Assembly (NCBI GenBank): GCA_903856085.1
Contig: CAIOAT010000010.1
Location: forward strand, 1-48,813
DNA from: Candidatus Omnitrophota bacterium
GTDB lineage: Bacteria; Omnitrophota; Omnitrophia; Omnitrophales; Aquincolibacteriaceae
Direction of reading: 5' to 3'
DNA: 48,813 nucleotides
A model generated the notes under the pieces. That model searched no databases and was not told where the DNA came from. It saw only the letters and a program-made list of their open reading frames with translations. A program made the position numbers and the translations under genes. Each line of letters opens with the position of its first letter. The first letter of the stretch is position 1. Shown here in pieces: positions 7,810-16,365 of this stretch.

Positions 7810-9169
7810 TGATAGAAAGAATGCGGTCAAAAAGAGATCCGACCCAGGAGCGACCGTTCAGTTCCAGGTCAGAAACGACCACCTGGTTGATCCGGTTCTT
7901 TTCGTCCGCTACCTGGTCATCTCCGGTACGCTCAGCCCAGGTCGAATGGATTGCATAGAATTGATCGTTCACGGTCCCGAGATAGATCATCTGGTGATGG
8001 GGCATCTTCATGAGCGTGATCCCGGGCCGTGCGGACTTCAAGGTCGCTTTTTTTTCTGCGTCGTTTTGAAAACGTTCGAAATATCCAAGCTGCGTCCCGA
8101 CCATGGCCTGCTGTTTGGAATCGCGCGGCAGATCGACTCCCATGCTCAAAAAAACATCGTGCGTAAATCCCGAACAATCACGACCGTTATACATCCCCCC
8201 CCAACCGTAGCGCGCCCCCAAAAGTTTGAACGCCTGACGGATCACATTCGCTTGGCTGTACACAGGAAAACCTTTGGTCACATCACTTTTACGGCTGATA
8301 TAACATTTCGTAAGCCCCACATCTCCGCTCTCTTTGCGATACGGCATCCACACAGGATAGGGTCCCTCGGAAGACTTGGAAGAGGCCATCGGGATCACGG
8401 TTCCCATGCTCGGCCGCTGAAAAACATCTTTGAGAGCCGCATCCCGAAATACACGGACGCTTTCCCCCGTCACCACAAGAAAACCGCCGGACTTGAGGCG
8501 TGTCTTCAGTTCTTCCCGCCCCTCGAAGATCGCGATATCTTTCGCCTTGACCCAACCCCGGACATACGGCGCCTGGATATAGAACCATTTCCCGTCGCTG
8601 GATTTGTGATAGATCGCCACCGGAGTCCACGGCTTGATCAATGTGTATTGTAGCTGGTCGAATTCAACATCCCCTTTTCCTTCGATCATTTCCACCAGGG
8701 TCGGGATCGCGCGCACCGAGGCCGCCCGCGTCGCCACACCCCACGTTACTTTGATCTTGGAAGGAACCTGGTCGATCTGCATAAGAGGCTTGACCTCGTT
8801 TTCAAAGAAGCTCTTGGGAACCACCTGATCTTTCACGTCAAAAAGCTTGCGGTTCTTCAGCGTATCGTACTCGAGTTGGAGCTGATCGATAACCGCCTTG
8901 CCCGGACGGCTCTTTTCGATCTTAAGCACATCAATATTCTCGGGCACCATATGCTTAATCTCATCGTTGAAATGTTTCATCTGGTCCATCGTCTTAATGG
9001 GTTTTTCCGCACCCGGAATACGTTTGATCCAGTATTCCGGCGATTGCATCGCAGGCGTAGCGCTCGTGAGAATCATCGGGCCTTTGGGAAGTGGCGGAAG
9101 TTCGTCGTCAGCATAGGCCGTGGAAAAAACAAAGAGGAGAGCGAGCAAAAATAAAACATTTTTCTTCAT
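7796..9169 (-). CDS. Secreted SH3 / NlpC-P60 cell-wall endopeptidase
   Basis: 457 residues. Signal peptide about 1-20 (MKKNVLFLLALLFVFSTAYA). An N-terminal stabilising domain is followed by two bacterial SH3-like segments (about 140-300), then an NlpC/P60 papain-fold domain. The catalytic cysteine is C332 in GRDCSGFTHD, with a histidine at H392 in HHQMIYLG and a third polar residue probably H408. This N-NlpC/SH3/SH3/NlpC order is that of YkfC-like enzymes, which cut gamma-D-Glu-diaminoacid bonds in peptidoglycan stem peptides in the periplasm. The ribosome site is GAGG, 6 nt before ATG 9169. It may act in murein recycling; the substrate is inferred from the family. Confidence 0.92.
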   Translation of the reverse strand: MKKNVLFLLALLFVFSTAYADDELPPLPKGPMILTSATPAMQSPEYWIKRIPGAEKPIKTMDQMKHFNDEIKHMVPENIDVLKIEKSRPGKAVIDQLQLEYDTLKNRKLFDVKDQVVPKSFFENEVKPLMQIDQVPSKIKVTWGVATRAASVRAIPTLVEMIEGKGDVEFDQLQYTLIKPWTPVAIYHKSSDGKWFYIQAPYVRGWVKAKDIAIFEGREELKTRLKSGGFLVVTGESVRVFRDAALKDVFQRPSMGTVIPMASSKSSEGPYPVWMPYRKESGDVGLTKCYISRKSDVTKGFPVYSQANVIRQAFKLLGARYGWGGMYNGRDCSGFTHDVFLSMGVDLPRDSKQQAMVGTQLGYFERFQNDAEKKATLKSARPGITLMKMPHHQMIYLGTVNDQFYAIHSTWAERTGDDQVADEKNRINQVVVSDLELNGRSWVGSLFDRILSINEVD

Positions 9170-9280
9170 GAAAAACCTCGTTTTAAACTTTTAAATTCGG
9201 AAGGATGCAAGACATAATCTACTCATAAAAAGACACGCTGGCCATGACATTTGTATTCTTTTTTAACGGCCGAAACGCGA

Positions 9281-10528
9281 TCAGACTTGATGGCTGCGAA
9301 AACTCCGGGGTATCGCATTTCCAACCACGACACCGCTCGCCCAGGCCCACTGGAAATTGAACCCGCCAATACGACCGTCCACGTCCAGGACCTCCCCGGC
9401 AAAAAAAAGTCGGGCACATAAATTTGACTCCAAAGTCTTCGAATCGACTTCCCGGAGATCCACCCCGCCCGCAGTAGCTTCAGCTTTTTCATAGCCCTGG
9501 GAACCGGCCACCTGGAGAGGACACCGAAAAAGCGAATGAATGAACGCCTCTCTGTCTTTTTTGGATATTTGATCGGATCGCTTCCGAGAATCGATCCCCC
9601 CTTTTTTAAGAAGGACCTCCGCAAGCCGCTCGGGGAAATATTGCGTGAGGGACCGTTTCCAGCTCCGGTCCGGATGTTCTGCAACCAAGCGCTCCCATGC
9701 GCTCAAAAGCTCCTCTTCGGTCTTTCCTGAAAAAAAATTCACCTTCAATTCTTTTTGCTTTGTCTGGCACCGGAGCCACGGCCCGCTGATATCCAGTACC
9801 GCGGGTCCGCTAAACCCGATATGCGTAAAGAGTAATGCCCCTTTGCTCTGAGCGACTTTTTTCCCAACCGCAAGGACGGAAAGTTCTACTGGCAGCGTGA
9901 TCCCCGCAAGACTTTTCCAGTCGGAGTCATCCGTAATGAGCGGCGTAAGAGCCGGAGTGGTCGGAACCATGGAATGCCCCAAGGATTTTGCCAGAAGATA
10001 ACCCGACCCATCGCTTCCGGTCCCCGTGTAAGATAAGCCGCCGGTTGCAATAACGAGCGTTTTGGAGAAATATTCAAAACCTTCTCCCGAGATACGAAAG
10101 ATCCCACGCTCCTTGGAAACAGCTTTAACTTTTTCCCCTGTTTCGATCACGACACCGGAGCGACGGGAAGCCTGAAGCAATGCCTGAAGCACGGCTTTCG
10201 CGGATTGTTCCTTGGGAAAATATTTCGTTCCTTCTTCTAAGACCATCTCCACATCGAGTTTTTTGAAAAATTCCAGGGTCCGCTCGGGAGGAAAAGCCCG
10301 CAGGATATTGCGCACGGTTCGCGGTTCACCGGACTGATAGTCCTTTTCGCTGGCCTTGAGGTTCGTCACATTGCAACGGCCGCCGCCTGAGAGGAGAAGC
10401 TTGGCCCCGATCGTTTCTTTGGAATCAAGAACCAGGGTCCGAAATTTGCATTCGGCGCAGGGGATCGCGGCCATAAGACCCGCCGGTCCACCCCCAATGA
10501 CCACGACATCCCAGGATTTTTCCAGCAT
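9281..10528 (-). CDS. HI0933/BaiN-type FAD-dependent oxidoreductase
   Basis: 415 residues, full length for the HI0933 (YhiN) flavoprotein family. An N-terminal dinucleotide fold starts VVVIGGGPAGLMAA (about 9-22). It is followed by the family-specific GAKLLLSGGGRCNVTN segment (about 42-57) and, near the C-terminus, ARLFFAGEVLDVDGRIGGFNFQ, which closes the FAD site. The physiological substrate of most members is unknown; one relative, BaiN, acts on bile-acid intermediates. The start at 10528 has a GGGGGAG ribosome site and follows a strong hairpin terminator by only about 13 nt, so expression may depend on read-through. Confidence 0.9.
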   Translation of the reverse strand: MLEKSWDVVVIGGGPAGLMAAIPCAECKFRTLVLDSKETIGAKLLLSGGGRCNVTNLKASEKDYQSGEPRTVRNILRAFPPERTLEFFKKLDVEMVLEEGTKYFPKEQSAKAVLQALLQASRRSGVVIETGEKVKAVSKERGIFRISGEGFEYFSKTLVIATGGLSYTGTGSDGSGYLLAKSLGHSMVPTTPALTPLITDDSDWKSLAGITLPVELSVLAVGKKVAQSKGALLFTHIGFSGPAVLDISGPWLRCQTKQKELKVNFFSGKTEEELLSAWERLVAEHPDRSWKRSLTQYFPERLAEVLLKKGGIDSRKRSDQISKKDREAFIHSLFRCPLQVAGSQGYEKAEATAGGVDLREVDSKTLESNLCARLFFAGEVLDVDGRIGGFNFQWAWASGVVVGNAIPRSFRSHQV

Positions 10529-10540
10529 GTCTCCCCCAAT

Positions 10541-10581
10541 AAAAAAAGGACAGCCCCGGGCATGTTTCGGGACTGTCCTTT
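10541..10581 (-). terminator. Strong Rho-independent terminator after the cyclophilin gene
   Basis: AAAGGACAG (10545-10553) pairs perfectly with CTGTCCTTT (10573-10581), continued inward by CCCG/CGGG after one mismatch. On the minus strand it ends in seven T residues. It separates the cyclophilin stop (10590) from the flavoprotein start (10528). Confidence 0.85.
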
Positions 10582-10589
10582 ATAAAAAA

Positions 10590-11195
10590 TTACTTCGTAA
10601 GAACGACGACTTTGTTCATGACAACCTTTTGATAGGGTTTGTCCTGAGCGTCCCGCGGTGCCCGCGCGATTTTCAAAACCACATCCATCCCCTCGGTCAC
10701 CTGACCGAACGCCGCATGCCGGTCATCAAGAAACGGCGTTGGGACTTCGGTGATGAAGAACTGGCTGCCGTTGGTATTGGGTCCGGAATTCGCCATAGAA
10801 AGGACGCCCGGTTTATTGTGACGCAATTTCTTCGAGAACTCATCCTTGAACTGGTATCCCGGTCCGCCCATCCCCGTACCCGTCGGATCCCCGGTCTGGA
10901 TCATGAATTCCGGAATAACACGATGAAAAATGATCCCGTCATAGAAGCCTTTCTTGGCAAGCGTCACGAAATTCTCCACCGTCTTCGGCGCATCAGCTTC
11001 ATACAAGTCCGCGTAAATATCTCCCAGCGTGGTTTCGATCTTGATCTTCACGATAGTGTTATCCTTTGCTGTTTCAGGGGTTGTGATGGAAGAGCGAGGC
11101 GTTGGAGCAGGTGTCGCAACAGGTGTAACCTTGGGGATTTGCGACGCGCATCCCGCAAGAACAAGACAACAAGAAAACAAAACCCATTTTTTCAT
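10590..11195 (-). CDS. Cyclophilin-type peptidyl-prolyl isomerase, lipoprotein
   Basis: 201 residues from ATG 11195, which has AAGGA 7 nt upstream; a longer frame to 11234 lacks a ribosome site. The signal peptide ends in a clear lipobox, LAGC (cysteine 16), so the enzyme is anchored to a membrane. A Pro/Thr linker (about 20-45) leads into a cyclophilin domain with [42 protein letters not shown] and the closing [12 protein letters not shown], the active-site and substrate-groove segments. It isomerises X-Pro bonds and probably assists folding of exported proteins. It follows typA by 62 nt and ends at a strong terminator. Confidence 0.94.
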   Translation of the reverse strand: MKKWVLFSCCLVLAGCASQIPKVTPVATPAPTPRSSITTPETAKDNTIVKIKIETTLGDIYADLYEADAPKTVENFVTLAKKGFYDGIIFHRVIPEFMIQTGDPTGTGMGGPGYQFKDEFSKKLRHNKPGVLSMANSGPNTNGSQFFITEVPTPFLDDRHAAFGQVTEGMDVVLKIARAPRDAQDKPYQKVVMNKVVVLTK

Positions 11196-11257
11196 GAAGA
11201 TTCCTTTCGTTCGGGAAGGCGGATAATACCCCAAAAATGGGGGCGGAACAATAACGT

Positions 11258-13111
11258 TTACGAAGAGCCGAGCCGCTTCCCCACGGCCACACGCGCCATG
11301 GCCTTGCGCTCGTTCTCGGTCAGATATCTTTTACGCAACCGGACATTCTTCGGCGTGATCTCTACAAGTTCATCCTCTTCGATGAACTCCAGCGCAAATT
11401 CAAGCGTCATTTCTCTGGGCGTGATCAACTGGATCGCTTCATCGGCTCCGGACGAACGCATATTGGTCTGTTTTTTCTCACGGATCGCGTTCACAACCAG
11501 GTCATTCCCTTTATTGTTCACACCAATGATCATTCCTTCATAAAGAATCGTGCCGGGCTGAACAAAGATCTCTCCGCGTTCCTGAAGACCCCAAAGCGAA
11601 TAGGCGACCGCTTTCCCGTCAAATTGGGAAACTAGCACACCGGATTGGCGTTCGGGCATCTCGCCTTTGAATGACTGATATTCGAAAAAATTCTGATACA
11701 TCATACCCGTCCCACGCGTCATGACCATGAATTCATTACGAAAGCCGAGAAGCGCACGCGACGCAACCAAAAATTCCATACGCACCGTCCCGCCCACAGC
11801 GCTCATATTCATGTGTTTCATCTCAGCACGACGCTTGCCCAAAGCTTCGATAACAGAACCCTGAAAGCCGGGATCCACTTCGATGGTAACTTCTTCGACG
11901 GGCTCATAAAGCTCCCCGTCGATCGTTTTGACGATGACCTTGGGCGGAGAAACTTCCAGTTCATACCCTTCACGGCGCATCGTCTCGATCAGGATCGCAA
12001 GATGCAATTCCCCCCGGCCGGAGACTTTGAAACGTTCCCCGCCTTCCACCTCTTCTACCTTGACCCCGACATTCATCATGGCTTCATGCGCAAGCCTCTC
12101 GCGGATATGGCGGGAAGTGAGAAACCGGCCACCGTCTTTTCCGGCAAGCGGGCTTGTGTTATGAGAAAAATTCATAGAGATCGTAGGTTCGTCGATTTTC
12201 AGGGTTGGCAGCGCCTCAGGCTTGTCCGGAGACGCCAAGGTCTCCCCCACCTTGATATCATCGATCCCGCTGATCGAAATAATGTCCCCAGCCATCGCAT
12301 CCTGGGCCTCGACCCGTTTGAGCCCCTGATACTTCAGGATCTTGGTCACTTTCCCTCGGATCACTTCACCGCTGTGCTTCACCACGACCATGGAATCGCC
12401 ATAACGGATCTGCCCGTGGGCAATACGTCCGATCGCAATGCGTCCAACATAATTATCATAATCCAGCATGGTCACGAGCATCTGAAACGGCTGCTCAGGA
12501 TCAGCGATCGGCGGCAGGACGCGATGCAAAATGGTTTCAAGAAGCGGCGTCATATCCTTCCGCTCATCTTCGAGTGAAAGTGCGGCCCAACCTTCCCGGC
12601 CCGAGGCATATACCACGGGAAAATCCAGCTGCTCATCCGTAGCATTCAATTCGCAAAAAAGGTCGAACGTCATGTCCATCACTTCATGCGGCCGGCAATT
12701 CGGCCGGTCCACTTTATTGACCACCAAAATGGGCTTCAAATGCAACGCGAGGGATTTTTTCAGCACGAACTTCGTCTGCGGCATCGGCCCGTCGTAGGCG
12801 TCGACCAACAGCAGCACGCCGTCGACCATTTTAAGAATACGTTCCACTTCACTTCCAAAATCCGCATGGCCCGGAGTATCAACGATATTGAACTGTACGT
12901 CCTTGTAGCGGAACGAGGCATTTTTTGAAAAGATGGTAATCCCGCGCTCACGCTCGAGGTCATTGGAATCCATGATGGTCGATTCGCCGGCTTCGAACTT
13001 ATAGGCGCCACTTTGTTTCAAAAGAGCATCCACCAGCGTGGTCTTTCCGTGGTCGACGTGGGCAACAATAGCAACATTCCGGACATCTTTACGTCTCTTT
13101 TGGGTCGGCAT
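11258..13111 (-). CDS. typA: GTPase TypA/BipA
   Basis: 617 residues, normal size. An EF-G-like ribosome-associated GTPase involved in stress adaptation and 50S assembly. G motifs are [10 protein letters not shown] (about 17-26), the switch sequence [16 protein letters not shown] and NKVDRP. The later domains include the TypA-specific C-terminal region, with [20 protein letters not shown] in domain III and the NVRLRKRYL tail. The ribosome site is AAGGA, 4 nt before ATG 13111. TypA is often cold- and stress-linked, which fits its location downstream of a cold-shock gene, although a terminator separates the two. Confidence 0.97.
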   Translation of the reverse strand: MPTQKRRKDVRNVAIVAHVDHGKTTLVDALLKQSGAYKFEAGESTIMDSNDLERERGITIFSKNASFRYKDVQFNIVDTPGHADFGSEVERILKMVDGVLLLVDAYDGPMPQTKFVLKKSLALHLKPILVVNKVDRPNCRPHEVMDMTFDLFCELNATDEQLDFPVVYASGREGWAALSLEDERKDMTPLLETILHRVLPPIADPEQPFQMLVTMLDYDNYVGRIAIGRIAHGQIRYGDSMVVVKHSGEVIRGKVTKILKYQGLKRVEAQDAMAGDIISISGIDDIKVGETLASPDKPEALPTLKIDEPTISMNFSHNTSPLAGKDGGRFLTSRHIRERLAHEAMMNVGVKVEEVEGGERFKVSGRGELHLAILIETMRREGYELEVSPPKVIVKTIDGELYEPVEEVTIEVDPGFQGSVIEALGKRRAEMKHMNMSAVGGTVRMEFLVASRALLGFRNEFMVMTRGTGMMYQNFFEYQSFKGEMPERQSGVLVSQFDGKAVAYSLWGLQERGEIFVQPGTILYEGMIIGVNNKGNDLVVNAIREKKQTNMRSSGADEAIQLITPREMTLEFALEFIEEDELVEITPKNVRLRKRYLTENERKAMARVAVGKRLGSS

Positions 13112-13194
13112 AAATCCTTTATAAAATGTTTCCGCGCTTATTCGCCTAGGGGCTAGTTCGCAGTTATTAAAAGTTAAAAAAGCTAGGGCAAGAA

Positions 13195-13229
13195 TCCTGG
13201 CTTTTCCTAAAGATTAAAGATAACCAGGA
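13195..13229. other. Intergenic hairpin resembling the 39-kb repeat stem
   Basis: TCCTGG (13195-13200) pairs with CCAGGA (13224-13229) across an AT-rich 23-nt loop. The stem sequence and loop length are close to the CCTGG/CCAGG hairpin that forms the tandem array near 39.0 kb. It lies in the 211-nt gap between typA and the csp terminator, otherwise without recognisable features beyond the typA ribosome site. Confidence 0.35.
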
Positions 13230-13322
13230 CTTCAAGTTTCTTATATTTTTTTGGATAGGGAATGATCCGCGACGGCCTTGGCTCTTCCAGCATGGGAGAC
13301 AGAGAAGAAGAACTGGGACTCT

Positions 13323-13358
13323 AAAAAACCAAGGCCCGGCTTTGAGACCGGGCCCTGG
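13323..13358 (-). terminator. Rho-independent terminator of the cold-shock gene
   Basis: GGCCCGG and CCGGGCC form a perfect 7-bp GC stem with an 8-nt loop, extended outward by CCA/TGG after one mismatch. On the minus strand it is followed by TTTTTT (13323-13328). It sits 14 nt after the csp stop codon. Confidence 0.93.
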
Positions 13359-13371
13359 ACTTTACGGACTT

Positions 13372-13572
13372 TTACGCCTTGACGACGTTGACTGCCTGAT
13401 CGCCCTTAGGACCCTGGGTGATCTCGAACTCCACAGCCTGACCTTCTTCCAACGACTTGTAACCTTCGCCCTGGATCGCAGTGTGATGGACAAACACATC
13501 GGCGCCATTCTCAGGCGTGATGAATCCATAACCTTTTTGATTGTTGAACCACTTTACTTTACCTTTTGCCAT
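13372..13572 (-). CDS. Cold-shock protein (CspA family)
   Basis: 66 residues, a single OB-fold nucleic-acid chaperone. RNP1 is KGYGFITP and RNP2 is VFVHHTAI, the aromatic surfaces that bind single-stranded RNA or DNA. The start [16 protein letters not shown] is canonical. A GGAG ribosome site lies 9 nt before ATG 13572. It is a monocistronic unit: a possible -10 (TATAGT, 13651-13656 on the minus strand) would give a leader of about 70 nt, in keeping with the structured leaders of csp mRNAs. It is closed by a strong terminator. I do not assign a numbered csp paralogue. Confidence 0.96.
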   Translation of the reverse strand: MAKGKVKWFNNQKGYGFITPENGADVFVHHTAIQGEGYKSLEEGQAVEFEITQGPKGDQAVNVVKA

Positions 13573-13698
13573 TACCGTGAATCTCCTTCGTTATGTTGCG
13601 CGTCCCCCGAGACAAAGAGCCCCAGAGGAGGACATCATTTTTGGTGGCATACTATACGTTAAATCCCACGATCTTGCATCTTATTTCTGAGAAGTTTT

Positions 13699-14133
13699 TT
13701 ACTCCACTTTTAAGAACCGATGAAGCGCCGCGTGCATCGCCTCACGAATGGCTTTCTCCAATGCCTCAGGCTCATCGGTCCCGATATAGCATTTCTCACC
13801 TTTCCTCATTTTAAGCTCCACGGAATGAAATCCGGACACATTCAAAAGCCATCCTTTTCCAGGCCAACCATGGATTCCCCAGGCACAACACCGGAATTTC
13901 GCCACCTGACAGGTCTCAATATCCCCCAAAGCAAATCGCATACTGATGAACCCCGGGCCGAACCAAAGCCTGACACACTCCCCGTCCACGGAAACGGTCA
14001 ACGTCGAAAACAAGATGCCCACAACACCTGCGATAAAAAGGAGGACCATCACTTTAAGCAATATAGCGATCAGAACGGTCACGAGCATTGCAAGAATGAT
14101 GACGTATCCAATCTGAGTGTGTTTGTACGGCAT
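13699..14133 (-). CDS. Small inner-membrane protein with PH-like domain
   Basis: 144 residues. One or two hydrophobic helices at about 8-48 (IGYVIILAMLVTVLIAILL then VMVLLFIAGVVGILF) are followed by a soluble domain. Its pattern (VRLWFGPGFISMRF, a Gly/Trp-rich loop, then YIGTDEPEALEKAIREAM) resembles bacterial PH-like membrane domains of unknown function. No enzyme motif is seen. It follows the nitroreductase gene by 37 nt on the same strand and may be the last gene of that run. Function unknown. Confidence 0.75.
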   Translation of the reverse strand: MPYKHTQIGYVIILAMLVTVLIAILLKVMVLLFIAGVVGILFSTLTVSVDGECVRLWFGPGFISMRFALGDIETCQVAKFRCCAWGIHGWPGKGWLLNVSGFHSVELKMRKGEKCYIGTDEPEALEKAIREAMHAALHRFLKVE

Positions 14134-14170
14134 GATCTACCCTCCTATAAAAAATGCTACCCAAGAGAAA

Positions 14171-14665
14171 TTAAAACTTTCCCCAATGAAGGACTTCGTC
14201 GAGAGGACGTCGCTTCCGCTGTTTTACTTCGCGAGTCGCCCAGCCCACCGAGATCAGACTGATAAGCTTCAGATGCCCGGGCGCTCCCAGGAGCTTCGAA
14301 ACCTCTTCACAATATTCTTTTTTGTCGCCGGCGATCCAGCAGGTGCCAATCCCAAGGTCGGTCGCTGCAAGAAGAATATTCTCGGTCGCCGCAGAACCGT
14401 CTTCGAGATAGTATTTGGTGTCCTGGCAAAAAACCACAATGCAGGCGGTCGCTTGCTTGAGAAAAACACCGGTACTAATGATCCCCGCAAGCTTATCGAG
14501 TATGGCGCGCTCCGTGATCACCACGAATTCCCATGGCTCCACAGCCCGGGCACTTGGCGCACGCCGTCCCGCATCGACGAGTTTTTCCAGCATGTCTTTG
14601 GGAACCGGCTGGTTCATGTAATCGCGAACGCTGGCACGCTTCGCGAGGGCATCCAAGGTTTCCAT
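14171..14665 (-). CDS. Nitroreductase-family flavoprotein
   Basis: 164 residues, a short member of the FMN-dependent nitroreductase superfamily. The FMN phosphate site RASVRDYMNQPVPKD (about 10-24) and the helix AGRRAPSARAVEPWEFVVIT (about 32-51) are typical, as is the GIGTCWIAG element near residue 115. Such enzymes reduce nitro groups, quinones or flavins with NAD(P)H; the true substrate cannot be read from sequence. The gene starts 3 nt after fprA, so the two are cotranscribed. It may supply reduced flavin or reducing equivalents, which is inference. Confidence 0.88.
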   Translation of the reverse strand: METLDALAKRASVRDYMNQPVPKDMLEKLVDAGRRAPSARAVEPWEFVVITERAILDKLAGIISTGVFLKQATACIVVFCQDTKYYLEDGSAATENILLAATDLGIGTCWIAGDKKEYCEEVSKLLGAPGHLKLISLISVGWATREVKQRKRRPLDEVLHWGKF

Positions 14666-14668
14666 ACC

Positions 14669-15862
14669 TCACCCCATTTTGACAAGTGCGGCCATCTTCT
14701 TACCAAGTTCATAGCAAGCGGCGAGCTGTCCTTCATCCGGAGCATAAACCACAGAAAGCAAGGGCTGGACGATCTCCACCCCTGCCGCCGCCAGTGTATT
14801 CTGGAGCGATTGGATCGCGACCCCCGACCATCCGTAGGAGCCGAAAGCGCAGCCGATGCGGTTTTTCGGATGCAGACCTTTGAGAAATTCCATAAAGGAG
14901 ACCATGTTCGGGAGAATCCCGCTGTCATGGTTTGAGGAACCGACGATGAAAGCCTTGGCATCGAGCATGTCATGGATCACATCCGTGCGGTCCGATTGAG
15001 CCATATCATAAAGTTCGAACTTCACCCCCGCGTCATTGATCCCGTCCACGATCTTTTGCGCCATCTTTGCGGTCGAGCCCCACATGGTTTCATAGACCAC
15101 GACGATCTTGGGCTTGGTTTCATTCATAGCCCAACGTTTATAGGCCTCAATCACTTTGCCAGGGTTCTTCCGCCAGCTAAGACCATGTGAAGTCGCGATT
15201 ATCTTGATCGGAATCGCCATTTTTTCGATCTCCGCGAGCCGCTGACCGATCAAATGGCTGAACGGCCAAAGAATCCCGGCATAATATTTCCCCACTTCTT
15301 CCATGAGCGTCTCCTCGGGGACCTCATCATCAAAACGCTCGCTTGTGGCATAATGCTGGCCAAAGGCGTCGTTGGAGAAAAGGATCTGGTCCTCGACGAG
15401 GTAGCTCATCATGCTGTCCGGCCAATGGATCATCGGGATCTCGATGAAACTAAGGGTCCTCTTACCAAGACTTAGCCGATCACCGGTTTTGACGGGATGA
15501 AAATTAAATTTCTGGTGATAGTGCCGCTCAAGCCCCTGCCCGGCGCGCGCACTCCCGTAGACCTTGGCATTCGGACAGAGTTTCACAAGCGTGGGCAAAG
15601 CCCCGGAGTGATCGGGCTCGATATGATTGGCGATAATCGTATCGATCTTCTCGGGCGGGATGACGCTCCGGATCCTCTGGAGCATCTCTTCGGCAAAGGG
15701 GCCATACACCGCATCGATCAGCGTGATCTTTTCGTCGATGATCAGATAGGCGTTATAGGTCGTGCCGCGTTTCGTGGTAAAAGTCTGCCCATGAAAATGA
15801 TGAGCATTCCAATCAATCGCCCCAACCCACCAGATATTCTCCGCAATAGGGATTGCCTTCAT
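14669..15862 (-). CDS. fprA: A-type flavoprotein (flavodiiron O2/NO reductase)
   Basis: 397 residues from ATG 15862 (GGAGAGG 7 nt upstream); an upstream start at 15904 would run into the ferritin gene. An N-terminal metallo-beta-lactamase domain carries the complete diiron ligand set: H80, E82, D84 (NHIEPDHSG), H146 (IHWPDS), D165 (SNDAFGQH) and H226 (SHGLSW). The C-terminal flavodoxin domain starts VVVYETMWGSTAKMA. There is no rubredoxin extension, so it is a class A enzyme fed by a separate electron carrier. These enzymes reduce O2 to water and/or NO to N2O in anaerobes. It is transcribed between ferritin and nitroreductase. Confidence 0.95.
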   Translation of the reverse strand: MKAIPIAENIWWVGAIDWNAHHFHGQTFTTKRGTTYNAYLIIDEKITLIDAVYGPFAEEMLQRIRSVIPPEKIDTIIANHIEPDHSGALPTLVKLCPNAKVYGSARAGQGLERHYHQKFNFHPVKTGDRLSLGKRTLSFIEIPMIHWPDSMMSYLVEDQILFSNDAFGQHYATSERFDDEVPEETLMEEVGKYYAGILWPFSHLIGQRLAEIEKMAIPIKIIATSHGLSWRKNPGKVIEAYKRWAMNETKPKIVVVYETMWGSTAKMAQKIVDGINDAGVKFELYDMAQSDRTDVIHDMLDAKAFIVGSSNHDSGILPNMVSFMEFLKGLHPKNRIGCAFGSYGWSGVAIQSLQNTLAAAGVEIVQPLLSVVYAPDEGQLAACYELGKKMAALVKMG

Positions 15863-15875
15863 CTGTAAACCTCTC

Positions 15876-16364
15876 CTATTTTCTTTGGCCCAGGATCCCG
15901 TCAAGGATCAGGAGCGAATTCCCGGTCTTACCGCCGATCGCGAGCTTCTGAAGGATGTCCGTGATCTGAGCTTCTTCCTCAACCTGCTCGTTCAAGAACC
16001 AAAGAAGAAAAGAATCCGTCGAATAATCATCCTCTTTTTTGGCCGCATCCGTAAGGTCCAGGATCCTCTTGGTGACCTTCTTCTCATGTTTCATGGATTC
16101 TTCGAAAAGCGATGCCGCGGATGCAAACTCGACTTTTCCAGCTTCGATCCCCTTCAGTTCGACGTCCCCGCCCTGCTTCTGAATATATTCGAAAAACTTT
16201 CCGGCATGTTCCAACTCTTCTTTGACCTGGATCCTAAACCAGCCTGCAATGCCGTTCAGACCGAGAGAGGAAGCGTAGGCGACCATCCCGAGATAGACAT
16301 AAGCGGAATGCATTTCGAAATTCAGCTGATCGTTCAAAAGCGCGGTCATTTTCTTGCTGATCAT
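15876..16364 (-). CDS. Ferritin (FtnA type, non-heme)
   Basis: 162 residues from ATG 16364 (GGGAGAT 7 nt upstream), a full four-helix ferritin. Ferroxidase-site residues match FtnA: E17, E50, H53, E94, Q127 and E130, within NFEMHSAYVYLGM and VKEELEHAGKFFEYI. It stores iron as a ferric mineral in a 24-mer cage, consuming O2 or H2O2. The gene begins 1 nt after the ilvD stop and ends 13 nt before fprA. Ferritin plus flavodiiron protein is a common pairing for O2 defence in anaerobes. Confidence 0.95.
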   Translation of the reverse strand: MISKKMTALLNDQLNFEMHSAYVYLGMVAYASSLGLNGIAGWFRIQVKEELEHAGKFFEYIQKQGGDVELKGIEAGKVEFASAASLFEESMKHEKKVTKRILDLTDAAKKEDDYSTDSFLLWFLNEQVEEEAQITDILQKLAIGGKTGNSLLILDGILGQRK

Positions 16365-16365
16365 T

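Noticed and set aside
10356-11543. 395-residue plus-strand ORF over flavoprotein and cyclophilin genes
   Set aside because: It crosses a strong terminator and two clear genes on the other strand.
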